A stretch of 64,000 bases of DNA from Saccharibacillus deserti (GCF_013618475.1 NZ_JABJVN010000005.1:52826-116825), one strand, 5' to 3'. Positions 53,247 to 62,111 are shown, numbered from the stretch's first letter. A program made the numbers and translations. Notes: generated by a model not told the origin, from the sequence alone.

Positions 53247-53966
53247 ATGAAAAGTCATCTCATCTTCGGAGCCAGCCAAGGACTCGGAGATGCTTTTGCA
53301 AGAGGATTGCCCAAGGCGGGGGATAAAATATGGTTGGTATCGCGGAGCCGTCCGTCCAGCCTCGAGCTGCAAGACGGCGTCGAACGAATCTGGATTCCGG
53401 CCGACCTGTCCGAAACGGGAGCCGCCCCTATCATTTTTGAGCACGTTCAACAGGAGCAGCTGGACGTGGTTGTTTACAATGTAGGCATTTGGGAAAAAGA
53501 AGGTTTCGAGGATCACTACACCTTCGATCGAGACGCACCCGAGCACATCAGCCGCATGATTCAGACCAATATTACTTCCGCGATCGTGTGCCTGCAGGGC
53601 CTTCTGCCGAATCTGCGTCGGTCCGATTCCGGCAGGATCATCCTGATCGGCTCGACAGCGGGATTGAGCAGCGCGAACAATACCCAAGTGACCTTCGTAG
53701 CTTCAAAATTCGCAATCCGCGGCATCGGTGAAGCGCTGCGCGAACATTTGCGTCAGGATCGGATCGCTGTCACCTGCATCAATCCGGGCGAGTTGGCTGC
53801 CGAGATTCCGTATGCAGAGGGACGGGAGCGCGCATTGGAGGCTTATGGGGGGACACGTATTCCTTTGCAGGACGTGGTCGATTTGACAAACTGCCTGATC
53901 GGTTTATCCCCGGCTGCCTGCGTCAAAGAGATTCATCTTCCGGCCATGACCGACACGAACGCCTGA
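53247..53966 (+). CDS. SDR family oxidoreductase with altered active site
   Basis: A 239-residue short-chain dehydrogenase. The NAD(P)-binding motif is GASQGLG (residues 8-14), the NAG-like motif is VVYNVG, and the catalytic serine is in ILIGSTAG. The usual YxxxK is replaced by Phe150-V-A-S-Lys154 (TFVASKFAIRG), so the catalytic tyrosine is missing. Activity may be lost or altered. ATG 53247 follows AAAGGAG. It may have a binding or regulatory role, or the substitution may be recent decay, as the next gene region also shows remnants. Confidence 0.85.
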   Translation: MKSHLIFGASQGLGDAFARGLPKAGDKIWLVSRSRPSSLELQDGVERIWIPADLSETGAAPIIFEHVQQEQLDVVVYNVGIWEKEGFEDHYTFDRDAPEHISRMIQTNITSAIVCLQGLLPNLRRSDSGRIILIGSTAGLSSANNTQVTFVASKFAIRGIGEALREHLRQDRIAVTCINPGELAAEIPYAEGRERALEAYGGTRIPLQDVVDLTNCLIGLSPAACVKEIHLPAMTDTNA

Positions 53967-54044
53967 TTTTTATATGAAAAACGACTCGCTTCATGCGCAG
54001 TCGTCTCCGGCACCCACGCAAATACGATCCGCTCGCAGGACCGA

Positions 54045-54105
54045 GCTGTACGCGGGAAGCTGGAGCGATTGGATCTCGTATGGGGATAATCCGATCGCGA
54101 CGGCA
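54045..54105 (+). pseudogene. Sulfurtransferase 3'-end remnant (left copy)
   Basis: About 60 bases closely match the last coding bases of the intact sulfurtransferase (around 51923-51985). Translation gives LYAGSWSDWISYGDNPIAT against LYAGSWSDWISYDDNPVAT. There is no start or upstream domain. It forms a direct repeat with the larger remnant at 60238, and the ribose operon lies between them. The rest of 53967-54240 shows no gene. Confidence 0.85.
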
Positions 54106-54273
54106 CGTACGGCATATCGGTGTTGGAACGGAATTGCACCCAACGTGCAAATAAGTTCGATGAGAAGAGAATCACGCTTCAGCCTGCTGCCCGCACATTG
54201 GCCGTCCAACTAATCGATCAAGGCTTAGCCGACGAATCGGTTAACCTTTTATTCGCTTTCGTTTCTAAAAGTC

Positions 54274-54302
54274 TTGAAAGCGGTTTAAACTTATGATATT
54301 TT
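54274..54302 (+). promoter_or_regulatory. Predicted sigma-A promoter of the ribose operon with cre-like site
   Basis: TTGAAA (54274-54279), 17 bases, TATTTT (54297-54302). A cre-like sequence TGAAAGCGGTTTAA (54275-54288) overlaps the -35, matching the CcpA consensus TGWNANCGNTNWCA at 13 of 14 positions, so catabolite repression by CcpA is predicted. Confidence 0.6.
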
Positions 54303-54304
54303 AT

Positions 54305-54320
54305 GTGTAACCGGTTACTC
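54305..54320. promoter_or_regulatory. Predicted RbsR operator
   Basis: TGTGTAACCGGTTACTCA (about 54304-54321) is an 18-bp near-palindrome centred on CCGG, typical of LacI-family sites. It sits just downstream of the -10 element and before the rbsR start, so bound repressor would block initiation and autoregulate the operon. Confidence 0.7.
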
Positions 54321-54336
54321 ATTCGAGGTGAAAAGC

Positions 54337-55338
54337 ATGGTCACGATAAAAGATGTCGCAAAACACGCAGGCGTATCGGTAGCTACCGTATCGCGGGTGC
54401 TCAACGAAACCGGCTATGTGCACGAAGATACGCGCCGCATGGTGGAAAAGGCGATTCAAGAACTGAATTACACGCCCAACGAGGTGGCCCGTTCCCTGTA
54501 CAAGCGCAAATCGAAATTGATCGGATTGCTGCTGCCGGATATTACGAACCCGTATTTCCCGCAGCTGGCCCGGGGCGTGGAAGACCGGATGCAGGAAAGC
54601 GGATTCCGTCTGATCTTCGGCAACAGCGACGAAAGCGAGCAGAAAGAGCGCGATTATATCCAGACGTTCGTGCAAAATAACGCGGTCGGCATCATAGCGT
54701 CCACCAATTTTCCGGGCATGGACTTTTATCGCCGTTTAAAAATACCGGTCGTCTTTTTGGATCGGATCTCCAGCGACCGCCCTGCGGTCTATGCGGACGG
54801 ACGCGAAGGCGGCCGGATCGCCGCACAGGAGATCATCGGGCGGGGCAGCCGCCGAATCGCCGTACTGCAAGGCCCGGCGCATATCCGTCCGGCGCAGGAT
54901 CGCTTTCAGGGGGCCGTCGAAGTGCTTCAAGACACGGGAGTCGCCTACGAAGTGATTCGGACCGCGTCGTTCGCGCTGAAGGAGGCGGAGGAGAAAGCGA
55001 AAGAGCTGTTCGCTTCGTTTCCCGATACGGACGGGGTAATCGCCAGCAACGATATGGCGGCGATCGCCGTACTGCACGAAGCGCTCCGGTTAGGGAAAAA
55101 GGTACCGGAAGAGGTGCAGATTATCGGCTTTGACGATATTCCGCTGATCGGACTATTGTCCCCGCCGCTGTCGACGATCCGCCAACCCGCTTACGATATG
55201 GGCTACAAAGCGGCAGAGTTGATGATCCGATTGATCGAAGGGCAAACGGTGGAGCTGCGGAATATCCAGATGCCCGTCGAGTTTGTCGAACGGGGCAGTA
55301 CGCGAAAAAAGCCGGAGAACGAATACGTTGACCGCTGA
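54337..55338 (+). CDS. rbsR: Ribose operon repressor, LacI family
   Basis: A 333-residue LacI-type repressor. The DNA-binding domain is TIKDVAKHAGVSVATVSRVLNETGYV at residues 2-28, with a hinge helix near YTPNEVARSLYKRKS. The periplasmic-binding-like effector domain follows (IGLLLPDITNPYFPQLARGVED to IIGFDDIPLIGLLSPPLSTIRQ). It is encoded first in the rbsRKDACB operon, so ribose or its phosphate is the likely inducer. ATG 54337 is better placed after GAGG than the GTG at 54328. Confidence 0.93.
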   Translation: MVTIKDVAKHAGVSVATVSRVLNETGYVHEDTRRMVEKAIQELNYTPNEVARSLYKRKSKLIGLLLPDITNPYFPQLARGVEDRMQESGFRLIFGNSDESEQKERDYIQTFVQNNAVGIIASTNFPGMDFYRRLKIPVVFLDRISSDRPAVYADGREGGRIAAQEIIGRGSRRIAVLQGPAHIRPAQDRFQGAVEVLQDTGVAYEVIRTASFALKEAEEKAKELFASFPDTDGVIASNDMAAIAVLHEALRLGKKVPEEVQIIGFDDIPLIGLLSPPLSTIRQPAYDMGYKAAELMIRLIEGQTVELRNIQMPVEFVERGSTRKKPENEYVDR

Positions 55339-55428
55339 CTTCCAGAGTCGATACGGTTAACGTACAGGCGGTTTTATCCCTTTAATCCTAGGCTTATCTA
55401 AAAAAACAGAAAAAAGGCGGGAATAAGC

Positions 55429-56331
55429 ATGAGCGCATATATGAAAAAACAGCCGCGCGTCGTCGTGGTCGGAAGCTGTTCGATGGATCTGGTCGTAACG
55501 TCTTCCAGACGGCCGGGGGCCGGGGAGACGGTGCTTGGAGAAAGCTTCAAGACCGTGCCGGGCGGAAAAGGAGCCAACCAGGCGGTAGCCGCGGCCCGGC
55601 TGGGCGCGGACGTCTCCATGATCGGACGGGTCGGCGACGATTCGCTGGGGCAGACCATTTTGGACAACCTGAAGCAAAACGGTGTTTGTGTAACTAATGT
55701 GGAACCGGTTACACATTGCGAAAGTGGAACGGCGCATATCATTTTGGCGGAAGGCGATAACAGCATCATCTTCGTCGAAGCGGCCAACCGCCAGGTCACG
55801 CCCGAATACGTGGAAAAAGCGCGCACGGTGATCGAACAGGCCGACATCGTATTGATTCAGCAGGAGATTCCGGCCGAGACCGTACTGCTGGTCAGCCGCA
55901 TTTGCAAGCAGTCCGGCGTTCCTTTGCTGCTGAATCCCGCGCCCGCCCGTCCGGTGGAAGCGGAAGTGATCGAAAACTGCGCGTATTTGACTCCGAACGA
56001 GCACGAAGCGAGTCTATTGTTCGACGGAGCGGAGCTCGGCGAAAGTTTGCGTAAGTATCCGAATCGCCTGATCGTAACGGAAGGAAGCCGCGGCGCCCGT
56101 TATTTCGACGGACAAGAGGAAGCGGTCGTGCCTTCTTATCCGGTCGAAGCCGTCGATACGACGGGGGCGGGCGATACGTTCAATGCGGCATTCGCGGTCG
56201 CTTTGGCCGAAGGAAAAAGCATCGCGGACAGCTTGCGGTTCGCCAACCGCGCGGCTTCGTTGTCCGTTACCCGCTTCGGCGCGCAGGGCGGCATGCCGAA
56301 GCGCGAAGAAGTGGAGGAGGCGCTGGCATGA
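55429..56331 (+). CDS. rbsK: Ribokinase
   Basis: A 300-residue PfkB-family kinase converting ribose to ribose-5-phosphate. The N-terminal signature is GGKGANQAVAAARLGADVSMIGRVGDD near residues 45-72, and the catalytic-base motif DTTGAGDTFNAAFAVAL is near 247-263. ATG 55429 is used; ATG 55441 is an alternative. It overlaps rbsD by four bases. An operator-like palindrome lies within the gene at 55698. Confidence 0.95.
   Translation: MSAYMKKQPRVVVVGSCSMDLVVTSSRRPGAGETVLGESFKTVPGGKGANQAVAAARLGADVSMIGRVGDDSLGQTILDNLKQNGVCVTNVEPVTHCESGTAHIILAEGDNSIIFVEAANRQVTPEYVEKARTVIEQADIVLIQQEIPAETVLLVSRICKQSGVPLLLNPAPARPVEAEVIENCAYLTPNEHEASLLFDGAELGESLRKYPNRLIVTEGSRGARYFDGQEEAVVPSYPVEAVDTTGAGDTFNAAFAVALAEGKSIADSLRFANRAASLSVTRFGAQGGMPKREEVEEALA
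55698..55715. promoter_or_regulatory. Operator-like palindrome inside rbsK
   Basis: TGTGGAACCGGTTACACA matches the ideal TGTGTAACCGGTTACACA at 17 of 18 positions, as closely as the promoter operator at 54304. It is 1.4 kb downstream, inside coding sequence. It could be a second site for DNA looping or roadblock repression by RbsR. Confidence 0.5.
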
Positions 56332-56735
56332 AAAAACACGGCATACTGAACAGCCATATATCCAAAGTCTTGTCTGATCTGGGGCATACCGATTACATCG
56401 TCATCGCCGACCTCGGCCTTCCGGTGCCGCCCGGCGTGCCCAAGATCGACTTGGCGTTGACCTACGGCGTTCCCGGTTTCGAGCAGGTGGTCGAAATTGT
56501 GGCCGCCGATATGGAGATCGAGCAAGTCACGATCGCGGAAGAAATGATCGGGCAAAACGAAGCGGCTTACGCTTTCATGCACCGGACTTTCGAAGCGGCG
56601 CCGATCGAATCATGCAGCCATGAAACGTTCAAAAAGCTGACCGCGGGAGCCAAAGCCATTATCCGTACCGGCGAAGCCAAGCCTTATGCCAACTGTATTT
56701 TATACGCCGGCGTTTGTTTCGGCAACGAAGAATAG
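56328..56735 (+). CDS. rbsD: D-ribose pyranase
   Basis: A 135-residue RbsD that interconverts beta-pyran and furan forms of ribose, feeding ribokinase. Family text is [30 protein letters not shown], with catalytic His near residue 20, and the end [19 protein letters not shown]. It overlaps rbsK by four bases (ATGA) and is followed 11 bases later by rbsA, whose GGAGGA ribosome site overlaps the rbsD stop region. Confidence 0.96.
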   Translation: MKKHGILNSHISKVLSDLGHTDYIVIADLGLPVPPGVPKIDLALTYGVPGFEQVVEIVAADMEIEQVTIAEEMIGQNEAAYAFMHRTFEAAPIESCSHETFKKLTAGAKAIIRTGEAKPYANCILYAGVCFGNEE

Positions 56736-56746
56736 GAGGAAGCGGC

Positions 56747-58228
56747 ATGCATATCGAAATGCGGGGCATTCATAAAGCTTTCGGCACGAACCAGGTATTG
56801 AAAGGCGTCGATTTCGAACTTGGGGAAGGCGAAGTTCATGCGCTGATGGGCGAGAACGGCGCGGGCAAGTCCACATTGATGAATATCTTGGTCGGGCTGC
56901 ACGCGCTGGACGAAGGCCGTATCGCGGTCGACGGAAAAGAAACGTATTTCGCGAATCCCGGCGAAGCCGAAAAGCGCGGCATCACGTTTATCCACCAAGA
57001 ACTGAATATTTGGCCGGAAATGACCGTGCTCGAGAATCTGTTTATCGGCCGGGAACTTAACCTGCCGTACGGACTGCTGGATACGCGGAAAATGAAACGC
57101 CTTGCCCGTGAACAGCTTCGGCGCTTGTCCGTCGATCTGCCGCTGAACAAGGAAGCCGGTGCTTGTTCGGTCGGACAGCAGCAGATGATCGAAATCGCCA
57201 AAGCGTTGATGACGGAGGCCAAAGTCATCATCATGGACGAGCCGACGGCGGCATTGACCGAACGCGAAATCGTCAAGCTGTTCGAAATCATTCGTTCGCT
57301 GAAAGCCGAAGGCGTGTCCGTCGTATACATTTCGCACCGAATGGAAGAGATCTTCGCGATCTGCGACCGGATCACCGTGATGCGCGACGGCATTACGGTG
57401 GATACGAAAGAGATCCCGGCGACGAACTTCGACGAAGTCGTGCGCAAGATGGTCGGACGCGAACTGACCGAGCGTTATCCGAAGCGGAATCCGAAGCCCG
57501 GCGACGTCATATTGGAAGTAAAAAACGCGACGCGGCGCGGATTGTTCGAAAATGTCAGCTTCAACGTCCGGGCCGGGGAAGTCGTCGGCTTTTCGGGTCT
57601 GATGGGCGCGGGGCGCACGGAAATCATGCGGGCGATCTTCGGTCTGGACAAGCTCGACGGCGGAGAGATCGTGCTGCGGGGCAAAAAGATCAACATCCGC
57701 CGCCCGGAAGACGCAGTGCGGCACGGAATCGGCTTCATTACCGAAGACCGCAAAGACGAAGGCCTTGTGCTCGATTTCTCGATTCGCGAAAACATGGCGC
57801 TGCCGAACCTGTTCAGTTTTACGTCCAAGGGCTTTATTTCATCGCGCAAAGAGCGCGAGTTCGTGGATACGCTGGTCAAGCGATTGCAGGTCAAAACGCA
57901 GTCCGCCGAAACGCCGGCCAGGAGCCTGTCGGGAGGCAACCAACAAAAGGTCGTCATCGCCAAATGGATCGGCATCGGACCGAGCCTGCTCATTCTCGAC
58001 GAACCGACGCGCGGCGTGGACGTGGGCGCCAAGCGTGAAATCTATCAGTTGATCAACGAGCTGACGGACCGCGGCGTGGCGATCATTATGGTGTCCTCCG
58101 AGCTTCCCGAAGTACTGGGCATGAGCGATCGGATCATCGTGATACATGAAGGCCATATCGGCGGCGAGCTTGCAGGCAGCGAAGCGACGCAGGAAAACAT
58201 TATGACTTTAGCGACAGGGGGACAATAA
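56747..58228 (+). CDS. rbsA: Ribose ABC transporter ATP-binding protein
   Basis: A 493-residue double ATPase. The first half has Walker [10 protein letters not shown], signature SVGQQQM and Walker [12 protein letters not shown]. The second half has a degenerate Walker A (GLMGAGRTE), signature [14 protein letters not shown] and Walker [15 protein letters not shown], as normal for RbsA. ATG 56747 follows TAGGAGGA; the extended upstream frame overlaps rbsD and is unlikely. It works with RbsC and RbsB. Confidence 0.96.
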   Translation: MHIEMRGIHKAFGTNQVLKGVDFELGEGEVHALMGENGAGKSTLMNILVGLHALDEGRIAVDGKETYFANPGEAEKRGITFIHQELNIWPEMTVLENLFIGRELNLPYGLLDTRKMKRLAREQLRRLSVDLPLNKEAGACSVGQQQMIEIAKALMTEAKVIIMDEPTAALTEREIVKLFEIIRSLKAEGVSVVYISHRMEEIFAICDRITVMRDGITVDTKEIPATNFDEVVRKMVGRELTERYPKRNPKPGDVILEVKNATRRGLFENVSFNVRAGEVVGFSGLMGAGRTEIMRAIFGLDKLDGGEIVLRGKKINIRRPEDAVRHGIGFITEDRKDEGLVLDFSIRENMALPNLFSFTSKGFISSRKEREFVDTLVKRLQVKTQSAETPARSLSGGNQQKVVIAKWIGIGPSLLILDEPTRGVDVGAKREIYQLINELTDRGVAIIMVSSELPEVLGMSDRIIVIHEGHIGGELAGSEATQENIMTLATGGQ

Positions 58229-58229
58229 G

Positions 58230-59201
58230 ATGCAAAAATCAGCTTCCGCAGCCGATTCCGGCAAACGTTTCAAATTATCGGAGGTTACGCAAAAACTCGG
58301 TCCATTGCTCGGTTTTATCATTCTGGTCATGATCGTATCCATATTGAACCCGGCATTTTTGGAACCGCTTAACATTCTGAATCTGTTTCGCCAGGTGGCG
58401 ATTAACGCGCTGATCGCGTTCGGCATGACCTTCGTCATTTTGACCGGCGGCATCGACCTTTCGGTCGGTTCGATCCTGGCGTTATCCAGCGCCTTCGTCG
58501 CGAATCTCATGCTGGCCGGCGTCGACCCGATTCTGGCGATTCTGATCGGCTGTATCGCCGGCGCGATTATGGGCGCGATCAACGGGCTGTTGATCACGAA
58601 AGGCAAAATGGCTCCGTTCATCGCGACGCTTGCCACGATGACCGTTTTCCGGGGCTTGACGCTCGTCTACACCAACGGAAATCCGATTACGGGCCTGGGC
58701 GACGACCTATCGTTCCAATTGTTCGGCCGCGGTTATTTCTTGGGGATTCCGGTCCCGGCCATTACCATGATGATCATGTTCGCGATCCTCTGGACCATTT
58801 TGCATAAAACGGCTTTCGGCCGCAAAACGTACGCGATCGGCGGCAACGAAAAAGCGGCCATCGTATCGGGCATTAAAGTACACCGCGTCAAGATCATGAT
58901 CTACAGCTTGGCCGGCCTGCTGTCCGCGTTGGCGGGCGCCATCCTGATGTCCCGTCTGAATTCCGCGCAGCCTACGGCCGGACAATCGTACGAGCTGGAC
59001 GCGATCGCGGCGGTCGTGCTGGGCGGAACCAGCCTGACGGGCGGACGCGGATGGATCGTCGGCACGCTGATCGGCGCGCTGATCATCGCCACGCTGAACA
59101 ACGGTTTGAACCTGCTCGGCGTCTCCTCGTTTTTCCAGATGGTGGTCAAAGGCGTCGTGATCCTGATTGCCGTACTGATCGACCGCAAGCGGTCGGCTTA
59201 A
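58230..59201 (+). CDS. rbsC: Ribose ABC transporter permease
   Basis: A 323-residue permease of about eight to ten membrane helices. The N-terminus is hydrophilic (about 25 residues). Family motifs are ALIAFGMTFVILTGGIDLSVGSILALSSA and the conserved LDAIAAVVLGGTSLTGGRGWIVGTLIGALII. It begins two bases after the rbsA stop codon and ends 20 bases before rbsB. Confidence 0.96.
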   Translation: MQKSASAADSGKRFKLSEVTQKLGPLLGFIILVMIVSILNPAFLEPLNILNLFRQVAINALIAFGMTFVILTGGIDLSVGSILALSSAFVANLMLAGVDPILAILIGCIAGAIMGAINGLLITKGKMAPFIATLATMTVFRGLTLVYTNGNPITGLGDDLSFQLFGRGYFLGIPVPAITMMIMFAILWTILHKTAFGRKTYAIGGNEKAAIVSGIKVHRVKIMIYSLAGLLSALAGAILMSRLNSAQPTAGQSYELDAIAAVVLGGTSLTGGRGWIVGTLIGALIIATLNNGLNLLGVSSFFQMVVKGVVILIAVLIDRKRSA

Positions 59202-59221
59202 AACAGAAAGAAGGTGACCCT

Positions 59222-60154
59222 ATGAAAAAATTAACGACTACGCTCGCCGCTTTGCTGGTGGTCCTGATGCTCGCCGGCTGCTCCATGCAGCCGCCGGCAT
59301 GGGCCAGAACCGATAATGCCTCCGACTCCGGCAAGATCAAAATCGGGTTGTCGATCTCGACCTTGAACAATCCGTTCTTCGTCTCGCTCAAAGACGGCGT
59401 GACGGCGGAAGCGCAAAAGCTGGGAATCGAAGTGATCGTCGTCGATGCGCAAAACGATTCGGCCAAACAAAGCAACGACGTGGACGATCTGCTTCAGCAG
59501 GGCGTGAACGCGCTGCTGGTGAATCCGACCGACTCGGCCGCGATCTCTTCCGCGGTGCAGGCGGCCAACGTGCTGGATATTCCGGTTATCGCGCTCGACC
59601 GCTCCGCGGATCAAGGCGACGTGAAGGCGCTTGTCGCATCCGACAATGCCAAAGGCGGACAGATGGCGGCCGAGTATCTGGTACAGCAGCTCGGCGAAGG
59701 CGCTAAAGTGATCGAGCTGCAGGGCGTGCCGGGCGCGTCCGCGACCCGCGAGCGGGGACGCGGCTTCCACGAAATTGCCGACGTGCAGCTCGACGTGATC
59801 GCCAGCCAAGCGGCCGATTTCGACCGCACCAAAGGATTGACCGTCATGGAAAACCTGCTGCAAGGCAATCCGGGCGTGCAGGCCGTATTCGCGCATAACG
59901 ACGAAATGGCGCTCGGCGCGATCGAAGCCATCGAAAGCTCGGGCAAGGATATTCCGGTCGTCGGCTTCGACGGAAACGACGATGCGCTGACCTCGATCCG
60001 GAACGGCAAACTGACCGCGACCGTGGCCCAGCAGCCGGATCTGATCGGCCAACTGGCCGTGAACGCCGCGCGCGACGTGCTTCAAGGCAAGGAAGTGGAG
60101 GCCTCCATTCCGGCACCTTTGAAGCTCGTAACCAAAGAAGATTCGCAGCCTTAA
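59222..60154 (+). CDS. rbsB: D-ribose-binding lipoprotein
   Basis: A 310-residue family 2 solute-binding protein. The signal peptide ends in LAGC, so the mature protein is lipid-anchored. The sugar-binding pattern is STLNNPFFVSLKDGVTAEA, then ALDRSADQGDVKALVASDNAKGGQMAAEYL and PVVGFDGNDDALTSIRNGKLTATVAQQP. ATG 59222 follows AAGAAGGTGA. Last gene of rbsRKDACB, with its own terminator. Confidence 0.96.
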   Translation: MKKLTTTLAALLVVLMLAGCSMQPPAWARTDNASDSGKIKIGLSISTLNNPFFVSLKDGVTAEAQKLGIEVIVVDAQNDSAKQSNDVDDLLQQGVNALLVNPTDSAAISSAVQAANVLDIPVIALDRSADQGDVKALVASDNAKGGQMAAEYLVQQLGEGAKVIELQGVPGASATRERGRGFHEIADVQLDVIASQAADFDRTKGLTVMENLLQGNPGVQAVFAHNDEMALGAIEAIESSGKDIPVVGFDGNDDALTSIRNGKLTATVAQQPDLIGQLAVNAARDVLQGKEVEASIPAPLKLVTKEDSQP

Positions 60155-60161
60155 AGCCGAA

Positions 60162-60208
60162 AACGACCTCGAAATCTGCATAAAAGCAGAGAACGGGGTC
60201 GTTTTTTT
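60162..60208 (+). terminator. Rho-independent terminator of the ribose operon
   Basis: AACGACC (60162-60168) pairs with GGTCGTT (60197-60203), with inner TCTGC/GCAGA pairing, followed by a run of seven T. Confidence 0.9.
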
Positions 60209-60237
60209 GGCATAATGCGGATATTCTAAAAACTAAA

Positions 60238-60704
60238 ACGGAAGAATTGTTCGCGATCGCCGAACAGATCGTGGTCGGCGTCGAAGAAGAGATGGCGGCC
60301 GAACGCGGCGAGCGGGAAGAAAGCAGGGCCGTGCCCGCACCCTCGAATCCGGTAATCTTTTTCACTCCGGTATTGATCGACTCCCGGGCGTACGACCGCT
60401 ACCTCGGCTAGAACGAGACGATGGACACGGTCGGCGGGCATATTCCGGGAGCGGTCAATTTCTTCTGGAAAGACTTGTTCAACGAAGGCGGATCGTACAA
60501 GAGCACCGAAGAGCTGGAGAAGCACTTCGAAGGCATCGACAAAGAAGCCGAGATCTTCGCGTACTGCGGTTCCGGCGTCAGCGCGCCCCGAACATTCTGG
60601 CGCTGGAGCAAGCCGGGTTTAAAAGCGTGCGTCTGTAGGCGGGAAGCTGGAGCGGCTGGATTGCGTATGGCGACAATCCGGTGGCGCCGGGGGAAGAAGT
60701 GTAA
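60238..60704 (+). pseudogene. Sulfurtransferase pseudogene, 3' part (right copy)
   Basis: Closely similar to the intact gene at 51046 over its last 45 percent (AEQIV...EEMAAERGE, FFTPVLIDSRAYDRYLG, VGGHIPGAVNFFWKDLFNE). Lesions are a TAG at 60409 in place of Gln, a one-base deletion after GSGVSA near 60585, and TAG at 60636 in place of Tyr. The N-terminal rhodanese domain is absent. It is the right-hand repeat flanking the ribose operon. Confidence 0.92.
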
Positions 60705-61030
60705 GGCGGTTTGGAGCAGGGAAGTCCGCGGGCTTTTTGCTGATCTCGAAACGGAACAGGAAGGACTACCTTTTCTTAAAGCCCGATACTCGATCCACTA
60801 TGAGGCTTCCTTTGTTTGGTTTGTATTCAAGAAGCGACTATCCCCGTCAATAATGTCGCTTGCCGTTAATGTGGGTCGCTCCGGCCGTGCTAAATCTCTG
60901 AACACAAAATGCAGATCAAAACGCGTCGCGCTCAAGCACTCCCTTATCTCGGAGCCGTGATCGAAACCCCGGCTTTCCATCCTCAAAATTCGCCTTCTCG
61001 GTCGGGTGTGCGGACAGAGAGTTTCGTTTG
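60705..61030. other. Non-coding stretch without recognisable features
   Basis: Reading frames here are short and lack ribosome sites or familiar motifs on either strand. It probably represents degraded sequence between the sulfurtransferase pseudogene and the promoter of the next gene. Confidence 0.5.
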
Positions 61031-61031
61031 C

Positions 61032-61037
61032 TATAAT
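61032..61037 (+). promoter_or_regulatory. -10 element upstream of the FGE-like gene
   Basis: A perfect TATAAT with a T-rich upstream stretch; no good -35 is visible at 16-18 bases. A GGAGG ribosome site follows at 61080-61084. Confidence 0.4.
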
Positions 61038-61150
61038 AAGAAAAAGCTGCGGCAAAAAATCCGCCTTATCAGGCATGACGGAGGCTATGTACCATAAACG
61101 TATGGAATCGAGAAGAATGGAGCCGGCTGGACCGGATTCGCAAACAGGAG

Positions 61151-62059
61151 ATGCTGCAAGACCTTCAAGGCAGCCTTCCGGATGGTTTTGTTTTCCGAGA
61201 AATGCAGACATTCGAAGCTGCGGGGCAAACGACAGAGACCGGAGTATTCCTCTATAAAGGCAGCGAGTTCGCATTCGTCCCCGGAGACCGGCCGACATTG
61301 GGCTGGGCCGATTGGGCGGGTACGGACGAAACGGAAGGCGGTTCTTCTGTTTCGTCGCCTATTCCCGCCGAATTCAAAGGCGAAGAAGATCGGCTGCGCC
61401 ATATCCTGTCGCCGGTTCGTTCCCCGGAGATCGGGCCGATGCTGGCCGAGCGGCATGCACGTTACGTCGGCTGGACGGTCGTGCAGCCCGAACTGCTCGA
61501 TCGCAAGCGGCATGCCCGGATGCTGAAGCAGCTGGAGGTTTTTCGGGCCGGCGAAGGGCCGAACCGATATTACGAACGTTCTTACCGGTTCGAGCGCAAG
61601 AACGGAGAGGTCGAAGTTTGCCTGAGCCAAGAGTCGGAAGATTTCGAAGAATGGAGCGATTCGGCGCTTGAAAAAGGATTCGATCTGCCGACCGAAGACG
61701 AGTGGGAATATCTGTACGCAGGCGGACGCCGCACGATTTTCCCCTGGGGAGAAAATCCGTCCTTTGAAGAAGCGGCGCCGAGCGAACCGACTGCCGGTTG
61801 GAGCAGCGTTTTCGGCCTGCTTTTCCCCGCCGACGCCGTCGAAAAAGAACTGGTCCGTACCGATTCCCAGTGGAGCGGAAAAGGCGGCGAAGAATGGACG
61901 GGCAAAGCCGGACACGGCAACCGCGAATGGTTGGAAAGCACGGACGACGCCTGGCCCCTGCTGTCCCGTTCGGCTTTTTACCGCGATCCGTACGAAGACG
62001 AACAGGAATGGGGAGAATGGCTGGATCAGCTGCATGTCCGGCGGATCGTCAGGCTGTAG
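61151..62059 (+). CDS. Formylglycine-generating-enzyme-like protein, start uncertain
   Basis: A protein of at least 302 residues. The C-terminal half contains FDLPTEDEWEYLYAGGRRTIFPWGE (about 173-197), the hallmark of the FGE-sulfatase/SUMF1 fold, and ends with a GHGNREWLES segment, but the active-site cysteines of true FGE were not seen. The N-terminal half is unfamiliar. The coding-like frame continues upstream (VWNREEWSRLDRIRKQ) to about 61094 with no ATG, GTG or TTG in frame; ATG 61151 has a ribosome-like AGGAG directly abutting it, which is too close. A one-base insertion after ATG 61087 would explain this. Function unknown. Confidence 0.6.
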   Translation: MLQDLQGSLPDGFVFREMQTFEAAGQTTETGVFLYKGSEFAFVPGDRPTLGWADWAGTDETEGGSSVSSPIPAEFKGEEDRLRHILSPVRSPEIGPMLAERHARYVGWTVVQPELLDRKRHARMLKQLEVFRAGEGPNRYYERSYRFERKNGEVEVCLSQESEDFEEWSDSALEKGFDLPTEDEWEYLYAGGRRTIFPWGENPSFEEAAPSEPTAGWSSVFGLLFPADAVEKELVRTDSQWSGKGGEEWTGKAGHGNREWLESTDDAWPLLSRSAFYRDPYEDEQEWGEWLDQLHVRRIVRL

Positions 62060-62111
62060 GTATCCATCCCTTGGGAAACGTCCAATACAGAAATCATGAT
62101 GTGAAAAAGAC

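Noticed and set aside
53974-54213. A 79-codon plus-strand frame after the SDR gene
   Set aside because: Its only recognisable part is the sulfurtransferase remnant; no ribosome site and no other conserved text.
60421-60960. A 179-codon frame beginning in the middle of the sulfurtransferase pseudogene
   Set aside because: It begins at an internal methionine of the decayed gene and switches to unrelated text after the frameshift.
60798-61298. A 166-codon minus-strand frame near the FGE-like gene
   Set aside because: No ribosome site, no family motifs, and it overlaps a better-supported plus-strand gene and its promoter.
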